Assembly (NCBI GenBank): GCA_963726125.1
Contig: CAVSBG010000020.1
Location: 248,001-312,000, forward strand
DNA: 64,000 nt
Direction: 5' to 3'
DNA from: JAMXLO01 sp963726125
GTDB taxonomy: Bacteria > Pseudomonadota > Alphaproteobacteria > Acetobacterales > Acetobacteraceae
The notes below the pieces were generated by a model. That model did no database searches, had not been told where the DNA came from, and saw nothing but the letters and a program-made list of their open reading frames with translations. A program made the translations under genes and the position numbers. Below are positions 34,025-42,717 of the stretch, piece by piece. Each line of letters starts with the position of its first letter. Position 1 is the first letter of the stretch.

Positions 34025-34531
34025 ATGTCCATCGAGACCGGCACAAACGATGTGATCGTCGCGGACAACGACTACATCATTCGCAGCATCCTGCGCTCCC
34101 TCTTGGAGGGCAAGGGCTTCACCGTGCTATCGGCTATCGACGGTCTTGAGGCAGTGGACTACGCCACGCGCACCATAGCGCGGTTTGTAATCCTGGATCT
34201 TAGGATGCCGAAACTCGATGGATTTGCCGCATGCAGCCAAATTCGCCAGCTGCCCGGCTACCCCAATGTGCCGATCGCGATCCTGAGTGCATTCCCCGGC
34301 ACCGAGACGCGCGAAGCAGCAAAGAACGCCGGCGCGACGACCTTTCTTTCCAAGCCGTTCACGCCGATCGAAGTTTTGCGTGCGATCGCCGAGATGTTGA
34401 CGGCACCGTTGACCGTTCCCGCGCCCTCCGCGATGTTGGTGTGGCCGCGCCGGCGGGAGCCATCACCGCTCTACGGCGACCCTGTAGAATTGTCGGAAGG
34501 TCGTAGAGTACTGAATATCTGCCGCAGATAA
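34025..34531 (+). CDS. CheY-like response regulator
   Basis: This 168-aa protein starts at MSIETGTNDVIVADNDYII. The receiver domain spans residues about 9-125: acidic residues VADND, phospho-acceptor D58 in FVILDLRMPKLDG, AILSAFPG with the switch Ser, and TTFLSKPFTPIEVL with the invariant Lys. The last 45 residues are Pro/Arg-rich with no known output domain. It is convergent with the hybrid kinase at 34727-37180; partnership is plausible from proximity. Confidence 0.87.
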   Translation: MSIETGTNDVIVADNDYIIRSILRSLLEGKGFTVLSAIDGLEAVDYATRTIARFVILDLRMPKLDGFAACSQIRQLPGYPNVPIAILSAFPGTETREAAKNAGATTFLSKPFTPIEVLRAIAEMLTAPLTVPAPSAMLVWPRRREPSPLYGDPVELSEGRRVLNICRR

Positions 34532-34726
34532 GGGTGCAAGGCAGGCCCCAGCGCTGTTCACGCTGACACCCGAGGCAGTGCTTCGTCGTGAGTGTAAGGG
34601 AAGCATGCGCCGCGCGACCCCCGCGGTTCGTTGTGCACAGATTTCGCCTGTCGCGGTCACCATGCCAGTGGGCAACCGGGACCAGGCCGTGCCGGGCTGC
34701 TTGTGAAGTCCTCGGTTCGATCGTTG

Positions 34727-37180
34727 TTAACCCTGCGGCACCGCCTCCAGCAAGCGTTGGCACCGCAGTTCCTTCAGCACGTCCGTTGCATGTCGCCGCA
34801 CATCAATCACCATGTCATCAACATCAGCGGCCCCACGCACGATCGCTTGCCCTAACCGGTCGACGGCCACCGAGAGTCCAGTGAACCCGAGAGTGCCGGC
34901 GCTCCCCTTCAACTCATGCGCGAGTTCGCCAATCACGTCGAGTGATGCAGAACAATCGCGATCCTCCAAATGCCCAAGCAGCGTCTCAAGTCGCGAGGCC
35001 AGGCAGTCGAGGAGCCGCGCCGCCGCGTCCGAGCCCATGCAGGCTACAAGCTGTGTCAGGCAATCAACATCGACGGTCGTTTTACCTCCACGAGGCGTAT
35101 TCTGGGATCGTGCAACAGCCCGCCCGACGACAGCCAGCAATTCAGTCTGCGTAAAGGGCTTCGCCAGGTGTCCGGACATTCCGGCAAGGCGACACGCCTC
35201 GGCGTGCTCGTCGAGTGCATTCGCCGTCACGGCCACGATCGGAACCCTGCCGCGAGCGCCGTCAAGCATCCGGATCTGCCTGGTCGCGTCCAGCCCGTTA
35301 AGTCCGGGCATACGCATGTCCATCAGAATGAGATCAAAATCCCGACTGGCTGCGAGGCGCACGGCTTCACGGCCGTCGCACGTTCCGATCGCATCATGAC
35401 CGGCGGCCCGTAGGAATTCCTGCGCAACCTCGCGATTCACATCCAAATCGTCCACCACCAGTATTCGTAAGTCACTGGCGGGAGCCGCTTCTGCCGGTGC
35501 AGGTACTGATTCAGGCTCACTGAGTTTGGCGGAAGGCAATTTCAACCAGAAAATGCTTCCGCCACCAGGGTTGTCGCGATGACCCATTTGGCCACCCATC
35601 CGTCGGGCGAGCCGGTGGGCAATCGCCAAACCGAGACCGGTTCCCTCGATGCTGGTACGCTCCGCGCCAAATCGTTCGTATTCGTTGAACAGATGATGGC
35701 GCTGGTCCTCGGGTATCCCAATGCCCGTATCCACCACCTCGATCGTCAAATGCTCCTTCCCGCCCATCAAACGCAGCTGGACAGAGCCTCTCGGCGTATA
35801 TTTCACAGCATTGCTAAGAAGGTTGATCAGTATCTGGCGGAGCTGCAGCTCGCTGGTCACGAATTGCGCTGGAGCGCCTGGTGTCACGGAGATTCCGGTC
35901 TCGAGACCCCGTGCCCTGGCACTCGGTTCGACGAATGCCAGGCATTCCTCCACCACTCTCAGCACATCAACCTGCTGGATGTGGAGTGCAGGCCCCAATG
36001 CCTCCACACGAGCATAATCCAGCACGACATTGACCACGTCACGCATATGCTTCGCGGAACGTACAATTTCGCCTACCTGATGTACCTGAGCGAAATTCAG
36101 CTTACCATCCCGCAGCAGCTGATCCGCGTAGCCCAGCACACCTTGTAGCGGCGTGCGCAGCTCATGGCTTAACATCGTGAGGTAGCGAGACTTCTCCTGG
36201 TTTTGACGTTCTGATGCCTCGCTGCGCAGCCTCTCGCACCACACCCGACGCATCAGCAAGATGAAAGCCGTACCAATCAGGCCCGTTCCCAGCACTACTA
36301 ACCATAGCACTGGCGCTGGATAGCTCACTGCCAGCGGCGTCGCGACGCTCACGGTCAGCGGAAAAGTGCCGACCCGGCGAAATATGAGAAGGCGTTCGGA
36401 CTGATCGATGGATTGGTACCCTGAAAATGGCGGCCGTTGGCCACGCATAAAGGCGTAAAATGGCGACGTTGGCTCAATCGGGTGGCCGATCTCCTTCACG
36501 TCGAACGGCCATTGCATCATGACCGCTCCGTCATCGCGCAAAAGCATCGCCAAATCGCGCTCGCCAAACTCGTGGCGGTCGAACAGATCCCGGAAATTCG
36601 CCAGACTCACGCCCATGACGACAACACCAGCGAACGAACCATCGCGCGCAGTGATGCGACGACTTAGCGTAAGACCAATTCTGCTTTCATGCTCGATTGA
36701 GTAGGGCAGACCCACATAGAGACCCGTCGCGGGGTTGTCGCGCTGGGCGACAAAATAGTCCTGCTTGGCCCAATTGCTGGTCGAATCGCCAGGGGTGAGA
36801 GTGGCCAGCACACTCCCGTCTGCCCCCAGTACATCGATGAAAGCAATATCGCGAGCGCGCGGGGTGCGCTCGAACAGCAGCGCGCTGCGCCGCTCCGGGG
36901 TCAACGTTCGGCTTGCGGGAGTGTCATCTCCCTCCATCACGGTGCGCAACGTGAGATCGAACTGTTCCATCGTGCCCGCCACGTCGCGAGCCACTGATTC
37001 GGCCAGGCGGGAGGCTGTGCTGTCGGCTTGAACCTCCTGCGACTGATGCGCCAGCCATGCCGCCGCGCCGATCGCCAACAAACCTGCCGCGAGAACGACC
37101 ATCCACGCTGCGCCATTGATCATTCCAGCCGACGCCGCGCGCCAGCGCATTACCCGCGATGACAGTTGGGATAGTTCCAT
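34727..37180 (-). CDS. Hybrid sensor histidine kinase with receiver and HPt domain
   Basis: This 817-aa membrane protein has a helix at about 22-42, a periplasmic double-Cache-like sensor to about 285 (including TLRTVMEGDD...FIDVLGADGSVLATLTPGDSTSNWAKQDYFVAQRDNPATGLYVG), and a second helix at about 288-310. Then follow HisKA (LTMLSHELRTPLQGVLGY), the catalytic domain (NLLSNAVKYTP, DTGIGIP, GTGLGLAI), a receiver (LMDMRMPGLNG), and an HPt domain with H755 in AHELKGSAGT. This is a full phosphorelay on one chain. The signal bound by the Cache domain is unknown. Confidence 0.92.
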   Translation of the reverse strand: MELSQLSSRVMRWRAASAGMINGAAWMVVLAAGLLAIGAAAWLAHQSQEVQADSTASRLAESVARDVAGTMEQFDLTLRTVMEGDDTPASRTLTPERRSALLFERTPRARDIAFIDVLGADGSVLATLTPGDSTSNWAKQDYFVAQRDNPATGLYVGLPYSIEHESRIGLTLSRRITARDGSFAGVVVMGVSLANFRDLFDRHEFGERDLAMLLRDDGAVMMQWPFDVKEIGHPIEPTSPFYAFMRGQRPPFSGYQSIDQSERLLIFRRVGTFPLTVSVATPLAVSYPAPVLWLVVLGTGLIGTAFILLMRRVWCERLRSEASERQNQEKSRYLTMLSHELRTPLQGVLGYADQLLRDGKLNFAQVHQVGEIVRSAKHMRDVVNVVLDYARVEALGPALHIQQVDVLRVVEECLAFVEPSARARGLETGISVTPGAPAQFVTSELQLRQILINLLSNAVKYTPRGSVQLRLMGGKEHLTIEVVDTGIGIPEDQRHHLFNEYERFGAERTSIEGTGLGLAIAHRLARRMGGQMGHRDNPGGGSIFWLKLPSAKLSEPESVPAPAEAAPASDLRILVVDDLDVNREVAQEFLRAAGHDAIGTCDGREAVRLAASRDFDLILMDMRMPGLNGLDATRQIRMLDGARGRVPIVAVTANALDEHAEACRLAGMSGHLAKPFTQTELLAVVGRAVARSQNTPRGGKTTVDVDCLTQLVACMGSDAAARLLDCLASRLETLLGHLEDRDCSASLDVIGELAHELKGSAGTLGFTGLSVAVDRLGQAIVRGAADVDDMVIDVRRHATDVLKELRCQRLLEAVPQG

Positions 37181-37352
37181 TTGCGAGCCTCTTTCGGCTT
37201 CGCGATTGTAGGCAGCAAACCTTTAGCTAAGCGTTGACGCCGTCGGTGGAGCGCCTGCATGGAATACCATCGCTTTGCCGCTCTTGCACCTGAACAATAA
37301 GTGCTGCACGATATATGTTAATGGGTGAGCCATCAATCGGCATACGCGGTAA

Positions 37353-37631
37353 ATGATAACCTCGAGGCAAATGCGGGCCGCACGCGCGATGCTGGGGATT
37401 GACCAGCGGGAATTGGCCGGATTGTCCGGCCTCTCCCTGCCAACCATCCAGCGCATGGAGGCGAGCGACGGCGTCGTGCGCGGCAATGTCAACTCGCTGG
37501 TGAAGCTGGTCGAAGCCTTGCAGGACGCCGGCATCGAGTTGATCGCCGAAGGCACGACCAGCAGCCACGGCGGACGCGGTGTACGCCTGAACGCGCCGAC
37601 CACCCGCCGCACTCAGCCATCACGCACATGA
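37353..37631 (+). CDS. Small Xre-family HTH regulator preceding the hyf-like operon
   Basis: This 92-aa protein begins MITSRQMRAARAMLGIDQRELAGLSGLS and is a compact Cro/C1-type HTH (QMRAARAMLGIDQRELAGLSGLSLPTIQRMEASDGVVRGNVNSLVKLVEALQDAGIELI). Its last bases overlap the hyfB start by four bases (ATGA), so it is translated together with the membrane complex genes. That coupling suggests it controls the operon, perhaps as an autoregulator. The signal is unknown. Confidence 0.82.
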   Translation: MITSRQMRAARAMLGIDQRELAGLSGLSLPTIQRMEASDGVVRGNVNSLVKLVEALQDAGIELIAEGTTSSHGGRGVRLNAPTTRRTQPSRT

Positions 37632-39628
37632 TCGTCCCGGCGCTCTCTTGCATCGCAGCCCTGCTATGCCTCAGCGTCGCCGGTGCGCTCCTCGCGACGA
37701 CGCCAGCTGGCCGCACCATTATCTACGGCGGCAGTCTGGTGATTTCGATAGCCTCGCTGCTCATAGCGTTGCTTTCAATCGGCGCCGCACCCGCGACGGT
37801 CATCTTGCCAATCGGCCTGCCCTGGACGGGCGCACATTTCCACCTCGACCCGCTTGCCGCCTTCTTCCTCGCCGTGGTCGGATTGGGCAGCGCCGGTGCC
37901 AGCCTCTACGCGCTGGGCTACGGCCGCCACGAGCACGAACCGCAGCGAGTCCTGCCGTTCTACCCATTATTCCTCGCCGGCCTGAACCTCGTGGTGCTTG
38001 CGGCCGACGCGTTCAGCTTCCTGTTCGCGTGGGAGTTGATGTCGCTGGCCTCCTGGGCATTGGTGATGTCGCACCATCGCGAAAGCGACAACACGCGCGC
38101 CGGCTATGTTTATATCGTAATGGCAAGCTTTTCCGGCCTCGTCCTGCTCCTGTGCTTCGGATTACTGGCCGGCACGACCGGCAGCTATGCGTTCTCAACC
38201 ATACGCGCCAGCCACCCATCATCCGGCATCGCCGCCCTGGCACTCCTCCTGGCCCTGATCGGTGCTGGTTCGAAAGCCGGCGTCGTGCCACTGCACGTCT
38301 GGCTGCCGCTCGCTCATCCCGCCGCACCGAGCCATGTCTCGGCCCTCATGAGCGGTGTGATGACCAAGGTCGCCGTCTACGGTTTCATACGCATCGCCTT
38401 CGATCTGGTCGGTGCGCCAACCTGGTGGTCGGCTGTCATCGTCCTCGCTGTCGGCGGCGTCACAGCAGTGCTAGGCGTGCTGTACGCGCTGATGGAGCAC
38501 GACCTGAAGCGGCTGCTCGCCTATTCCACGGTCGAGAACATCGGCATCATCTTCATCGGGCTCGGTCTCGCACTGGCGTTTGCCGCAAATCAGCTGCCCG
38601 CCGCCGCCGCTCTCGCGCTGACCGCCGCACTGTTCCACGTCTTCAACCACTCGGCCTTCAAGAGCCTCTTGTTCTTTGGCTCCGGCGCGGTGCTGGCAAC
38701 AACCGGCGAGCGCGAAATGGATCATCTCGGCGGCCTGATCCATCGCATGCCGAAAACCGCGTTCACCTTCCTGATTGGCTGCATGGCAATATCTGCGCTG
38801 CCGCCGCTCAATGGCTTCGTCTCCGAGTGGCTGACCTTTCAGGCGATCCTGCTCCATCCGGACCTACCGCAATGGGGCTTGAAGATCATGATCCCTGCCG
38901 ACGGTGCGCTGCTTGCATTGTCGGCCGCCCTCGCCGCGGCCTGCTTCGTAAAAGCATTCGGCATTAGCTTTCTCGGGCGACCTCGCACCCGAGTGGCAGC
39001 ACAAGCCCGCGAGGTCGATCGCTTTTCGCTCTACGCGATGTTCAGCTTCGCGGCGCTCTGCCTGCTCGCCGGCATCTTCCCAGGCGTGATGATCGACCTG
39101 CTCGGACCTGTGACACAGATGTTGACCGGCGCCCATCTGCCGACGCAGCTCGGCGTGGCATGGCTATCCATTGTGCCAATCGCGAGCGCACGTAGCTCGT
39201 ACAACGGCATGCTCCTCTTCGTGTTCATCGCAGGGTCCGCTTCGATCACGGCCCTGGTGATCCACCGCTACGCCTCGCGCTCGGTTCGGCGTGCACCACC
39301 ATGGGATTGCGGCTTTCCCGACCCACGACCGATCACGCAGTATACCGGTGCCAGTTTCGCTCAGCCGATCCGCCGCGTATTTGGCACCGTCGTCTTCCGT
39401 GCCCATGAGGTAGTTACAATGCCGCCGCCAGGCGACATTGGACCGGCTCGAATCGAAAAGCACCTCAGCGACCTGATTTGGGATGGGATCTACGCGCCCA
39501 TCGCGAACGTCGTATGGCGCCTGTCGCTTACCCTGAATGCGCTGCAGTTCTTGACCATCCGCCGCTATCTAGGCTTCGTGTTCGCCGCACTGGTGATTCT
39601 CCTGCTGGTGCTTGCACTGTGGCAGTGA
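37628..39628 (+). CDS. hyfB: HyfB-like proton-translocating antiporter-type subunit
   Basis: This 666-aa protein has about 15 membrane segments and the antiporter-like core of NuoL/HyfB proteins: FAWELMSLASWALVM with the TM5 Glu, SKAGVVPLHVWLPLAHPAAPSHVSALMSGVMTKVAVYG with Lys and conserved His/Pro, EHDLKRLLAYSTVENIGII, and HVFNHSAFKSLLFFGSG. The C-terminal region carries extra helices and WDCGFP, as in HyfB. It would move protons or sodium ions driven by electron transfer in the peripheral arm. Confidence 0.9.
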   Translation: MIVPALSCIAALLCLSVAGALLATTPAGRTIIYGGSLVISIASLLIALLSIGAAPATVILPIGLPWTGAHFHLDPLAAFFLAVVGLGSAGASLYALGYGRHEHEPQRVLPFYPLFLAGLNLVVLAADAFSFLFAWELMSLASWALVMSHHRESDNTRAGYVYIVMASFSGLVLLLCFGLLAGTTGSYAFSTIRASHPSSGIAALALLLALIGAGSKAGVVPLHVWLPLAHPAAPSHVSALMSGVMTKVAVYGFIRIAFDLVGAPTWWSAVIVLAVGGVTAVLGVLYALMEHDLKRLLAYSTVENIGIIFIGLGLALAFAANQLPAAAALALTAALFHVFNHSAFKSLLFFGSGAVLATTGEREMDHLGGLIHRMPKTAFTFLIGCMAISALPPLNGFVSEWLTFQAILLHPDLPQWGLKIMIPADGALLALSAALAAACFVKAFGISFLGRPRTRVAAQAREVDRFSLYAMFSFAALCLLAGIFPGVMIDLLGPVTQMLTGAHLPTQLGVAWLSIVPIASARSSYNGMLLFVFIAGSASITALVIHRYASRSVRRAPPWDCGFPDPRPITQYTGASFAQPIRRVFGTVVFRAHEVVTMPPPGDIGPARIEKHLSDLIWDGIYAPIANVVWRLSLTLNALQFLTIRRYLGFVFAALVILLLVLALWQ

Positions 39629-40557
39629 TCCAGGACCTGCTCGTACAGGGCACACAAATGGCTGTGGTGCTCCTGCTGGCGCCATTGCTCACGGGGTTGG
39701 CGCGAAAGGTGAAGGCGAGGCTGCAGCGTCGCCGCGGGCCATCGCTGATCCAGCCGTACCGAGACCTGAAACGGTTGCTCGGCAAGGAAGTGGTGCTCTC
39801 GGAAAACGCCTCCTGGCTGTTTCGTGCCGCACCATATGTGATCTTTGCCGTCACTTGGGTCGCGGCGGCGTTGGTACCCACATTTGCCACAGGCCTGCTG
39901 TTCAGTTGGTCCGGCGACCTGATCGCGATCACCGCACTGCTGGGCAGCGCGCGGTTCGTTCAGGCGCTGGCCGCAATGGACATCGGTACCAGTTTCGGCG
40001 GCATTGGTTCATCGCGCGAAGTGATGATTGCGTCGCTTGCTGAACCAGCCATGCTGATGATCGTGTTGTCCGTGGCGCTGATTGCAGGATCCACACAACT
40101 CTCCACCATCGCGGATTACATGGCCTTCTCCGCCGTCGGCCTGCGCGTGTCCCTGGGCTTGGCGCTGATCGCATTCATCGTGGTGGCGCTGGCCGAGAAC
40201 GCACGCATCCCGGTCGACAATCCAGCAACCCATCTGGAACTGACCATGGTGCACGAGGCGATGGTGCTGGAGTATTCCGGACGGCACCTGGCGATGATCG
40301 ATCTCGCCGCGTCGCTGAAGCTGCTGCTCTACGTATCGGTCATTGCCTGCATCTTCTTCCCGTTTGGCTTCGCCGGCGGCTACGCCATCGGGTTGCTATG
40401 CTACCTGCTGAAACTTGGTGCCGCCGGCGTGCTGCTCGGCGTGTTCGAGATGTCGATAGCCAAGATGCGGGTATTCCGTGTGCCCAATTTCCTTGGCGCC
40501 GCCTTGATGCTGAGCCTGCTGGGCGTGCTCCTGTTGTTCGTGTCGGGGGGCATGTGA
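39625..40557 (+). CDS. hyfC: HyfC-like (NuoH-type) membrane anchor subunit
   Basis: This 310-aa protein starts at GTG in a four-base overlap with hyfB. It has eight or so helices and NuoH/HycD hallmarks: ARLQRRRGPSLIQPYRDLKRLLGKE, AAMDIGTSFGGIGSSREVMIASLAEPAM, and ALAENARIPVDNPATHLELTMVHEAMVLEYSGR. This subunit links the peripheral electron-transfer arm to the ion-pumping module. Confidence 0.9.
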   Translation: MIQDLLVQGTQMAVVLLLAPLLTGLARKVKARLQRRRGPSLIQPYRDLKRLLGKEVVLSENASWLFRAAPYVIFAVTWVAAALVPTFATGLLFSWSGDLIAITALLGSARFVQALAAMDIGTSFGGIGSSREVMIASLAEPAMLMIVLSVALIAGSTQLSTIADYMAFSAVGLRVSLGLALIAFIVVALAENARIPVDNPATHLELTMVHEAMVLEYSGRHLAMIDLAASLKLLLYVSVIACIFFPFGFAGGYAIGLLCYLLKLGAAGVLLGVFEMSIAKMRVFRVPNFLGAALMLSLLGVLLLFVSGGM

Positions 40558-41219
40558 CGCACGGCTTCGACTTCGACGTCGCGCATATGTTGGCCGGCGG
40601 TCTGGTTTTGGCAAGCTTCGGCATGCTGTACCAGGATCGGCTTTATGCGTTGATCAACGTCCTCGCACTGCACGCGCTTATCCTGACCCTGTCGGTCGCG
40701 TGGCAGGCCCATGTACAGCAGGCGCCACATCTCTACGTCACCGCGGCCATCGCCCTCGGCTTCAAGGTTATCATCATCCCCATGGCGCTGCGACGAATGG
40801 TGCACCGTCTTGGCATCCACCGCGAGATCGAAACGGTGGTGAGCATTGGCCTTACTATGCTTGCTGGCATCGCGCTCGTTGCATTGTCGCTAATGGTGAT
40901 GCTGCCAGTTACCGCGCACGCAGATCCAGTCGCGCGCGAGGACATCGCACTGGCGCTGTCGGTGGTGCTGATCGGATTGTTGATCATGGTCACGCGGCGC
41001 AACGCAGTGAGCCAGGTCGTTGGCTTCCTGTCGTTGGAGAACGGCGTCAACCTGGCTGCCACCGGCGCCCAGGGAATGCCGCTGGTGGTGGAGATCAGCG
41101 TGGCGTTCTCCATCCTGATCGCATTCATCGTGGTCGGCATCTTCCTGTTCCGCATCCGCGAGCGCTTCGACACCGTCGATCTGGAAGCTCTCGACCGGTT
41201 CAGGGGAGAACGGCGTTGA
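40554..41219 (+). CDS. hyfE: HyfE-like membrane subunit
   Basis: This 221-aa protein starts at GTG in a four-base overlap with hyfC. It reads THGFDFDVAHMLAGGLVLASFGMLYQ, ALRRMVHRLGIHREIETV, and VVGFLSLENGVNLAATGAQGMPLVVEISVAFSILIAFIVVGIFLFRIRERF, the HyfE pattern that in part resembles NuoK with its membrane Glu (SLENG). Six or seven membrane segments are visible. It is part of the membrane arm of hydrogenase-4-type complexes. Confidence 0.88.
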   Translation: MTHGFDFDVAHMLAGGLVLASFGMLYQDRLYALINVLALHALILTLSVAWQAHVQQAPHLYVTAAIALGFKVIIIPMALRRMVHRLGIHREIETVVSIGLTMLAGIALVALSLMVMLPVTAHADPVAREDIALALSVVLIGLLIMVTRRNAVSQVVGFLSLENGVNLAATGAQGMPLVVEISVAFSILIAFIVVGIFLFRIRERFDTVDLEALDRFRGERR

Positions 41220-41286
41220 GCCGCACGCATCGCCTCTCCCACCAACCAAGTGACGTCAGCAGCCCCGGCGTGCCGGACCAGCGTCT

Positions 41287-42717
41287 ATGACCGAGCTGGC
41301 ATTCTTGCTCATCCCTCTGATCGCCGCGGCGATCCTATCGACAATCAGAGGCTATCGGTTCTCGGCGCGAGTCAACGTCGCCGCGAGTTTCCTCTCGCTG
41401 CTTGCCGCCGTAGGATTGCTAATCGACCGCCCCGCGACCGGTCAGTACTTGCTTGTCGACGACCTCAACATAGTGTTCATCCTGCTCAATGCCTTCGTCG
41501 GCTTCACCACCAGCTTGTTCAGTGCAAGCTACATCAGCCACGAATTGGAGATCGGACGCCTCACCCCCAGCCATATCCGTTTCTATCACGTCATGTACCA
41601 ACTCATGCTGTTCGGCATGAGCCTGGCGTTGATTGCCAACAACATCGGCCTGATGTGGGTGGCAGTGGAACTCGCGACACTCACCACCGTGGTGATGGTC
41701 GGCATATACCGGACCCACGAAGCGATCGAGGCCGCCTGGAAGTACTTCATTCTCGGCAGTGTTGGCATCGCACTCGCCTTGTTCGGCACCATCCTGGTCT
41801 ATCTCGCTGCCCGTCCCGTGATTGGCGAGGGCCTCGATGCGATGGTCTGGACCCGGCTGCTGACCCGCGCACGCGACTTTGACCCGGCACTGCTCAACGT
41901 CGCCTTCATCTTCCTGTTGCTCGGTTACGGCACCAAGGTCGGCTTGGCGCCAATGCATGCCTGGCTACCAGACGCCCACGCCGAGGGTCCCACACCGATC
42001 TCCGCCGTACTGTCCGGCCTGCTGCTGAATGTCGCGCTCTATGCACTGCTGCGGTTCAAGGTGTTGCTCGCCGCCAACCCCGGCGCCATCGCCTCCGGCC
42101 CGCTCATGATCGCGCTCGGACTGATCTCGCTGATCTTCGCGTCCTTCATGCTATATCGCCGCCGCGACATCAAACGCATGTTCGCCTACTCCTCGATCGA
42201 GCATATGGGCATTACCGTGTTTGCGTTCGGCATGGCCGGTCCGCTGGGCAACTTTGCCGGCCTGCTGCAAATGACCATGCATAGCCTGACCAAATCGGCG
42301 ATCTTCTTTTCCGTCGGCCACATCACGCAGGTGAAGGGCACGCAGCGCATTGCCGACATCGGCGGGCTGACGACGACACACCCGTTGCTCGGTTGGGGTC
42401 TGGTTGCTGCTGTCGCTGCAATCGCGGGCCTGCCACCATTCGGCGTGTTCACCAGCGAGTTCCTGGTGACCAGTTCCACCTTCGCGCGCGAACCACTGCT
42501 GGCAATCCTGTTCGTGTTCGGCCTGCTGGTCTCGATCGGTGCCCTGTTCCTGCGCCTGAACTCCGTTGCGTTCGGCGAAGTACGCGGCCCGACAGGGCCG
42601 GTCACTGCGTCCTATGTGCCGATGTTCGCGCATCTTGCGCTGGTACTGATCGCCGGCATCTGGCTCCCCGCGCCGCTGGTGACCTGGTTCCAACATGTGG
42701 CGGCGTTGTTGGGATGA
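41287..42717 (+). CDS. hyfF: HyfF-like antiporter-type subunit
   Basis: This 476-aa protein is the second antiporter-like subunit. Hallmarks are GLMWVAVELATLTTVVMVG with the TM5 Glu, YGTKVGLAPMHAWLPDAHAEGPTPISAVLSGLLLNVALYALLRF with Lys, RRRDIKRMFAYSSIEHMGITVFAFG, and SLTKSAIFFSVGHI. About 13 membrane segments are visible. It is coded 67 bases after hyfE and overlaps hyfG by four bases. With HyfB it gives the complex two candidate ion-translocation units. Confidence 0.9.
   Translation: MTELAFLLIPLIAAAILSTIRGYRFSARVNVAASFLSLLAAVGLLIDRPATGQYLLVDDLNIVFILLNAFVGFTTSLFSASYISHELEIGRLTPSHIRFYHVMYQLMLFGMSLALIANNIGLMWVAVELATLTTVVMVGIYRTHEAIEAAWKYFILGSVGIALALFGTILVYLAARPVIGEGLDAMVWTRLLTRARDFDPALLNVAFIFLLLGYGTKVGLAPMHAWLPDAHAEGPTPISAVLSGLLLNVALYALLRFKVLLAANPGAIASGPLMIALGLISLIFASFMLYRRRDIKRMFAYSSIEHMGITVFAFGMAGPLGNFAGLLQMTMHSLTKSAIFFSVGHITQVKGTQRIADIGGLTTTHPLLGWGLVAAVAAIAGLPPFGVFTSEFLVTSSTFAREPLLAILFVFGLLVSIGALFLRLNSVAFGEVRGPTGPVTASYVPMFAHLALVLIAGIWLPAPLVTWFQHVAALLG

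Noticed and set aside
34516..34530. Palindrome TATCTGC-C-GCAGATA at the end of the response regulator gene
   Set aside because: The arms are too close for a hairpin and the site overlaps the coding end; chance is likely and no regulator is linked.
37648..38967. 439-aa open frame inside hyfB in another frame
   Set aside because: It is Arg/Ala-rich with no domain, and hyfB in the main frame has all its membrane helices and catalytic Lys/Glu residues.
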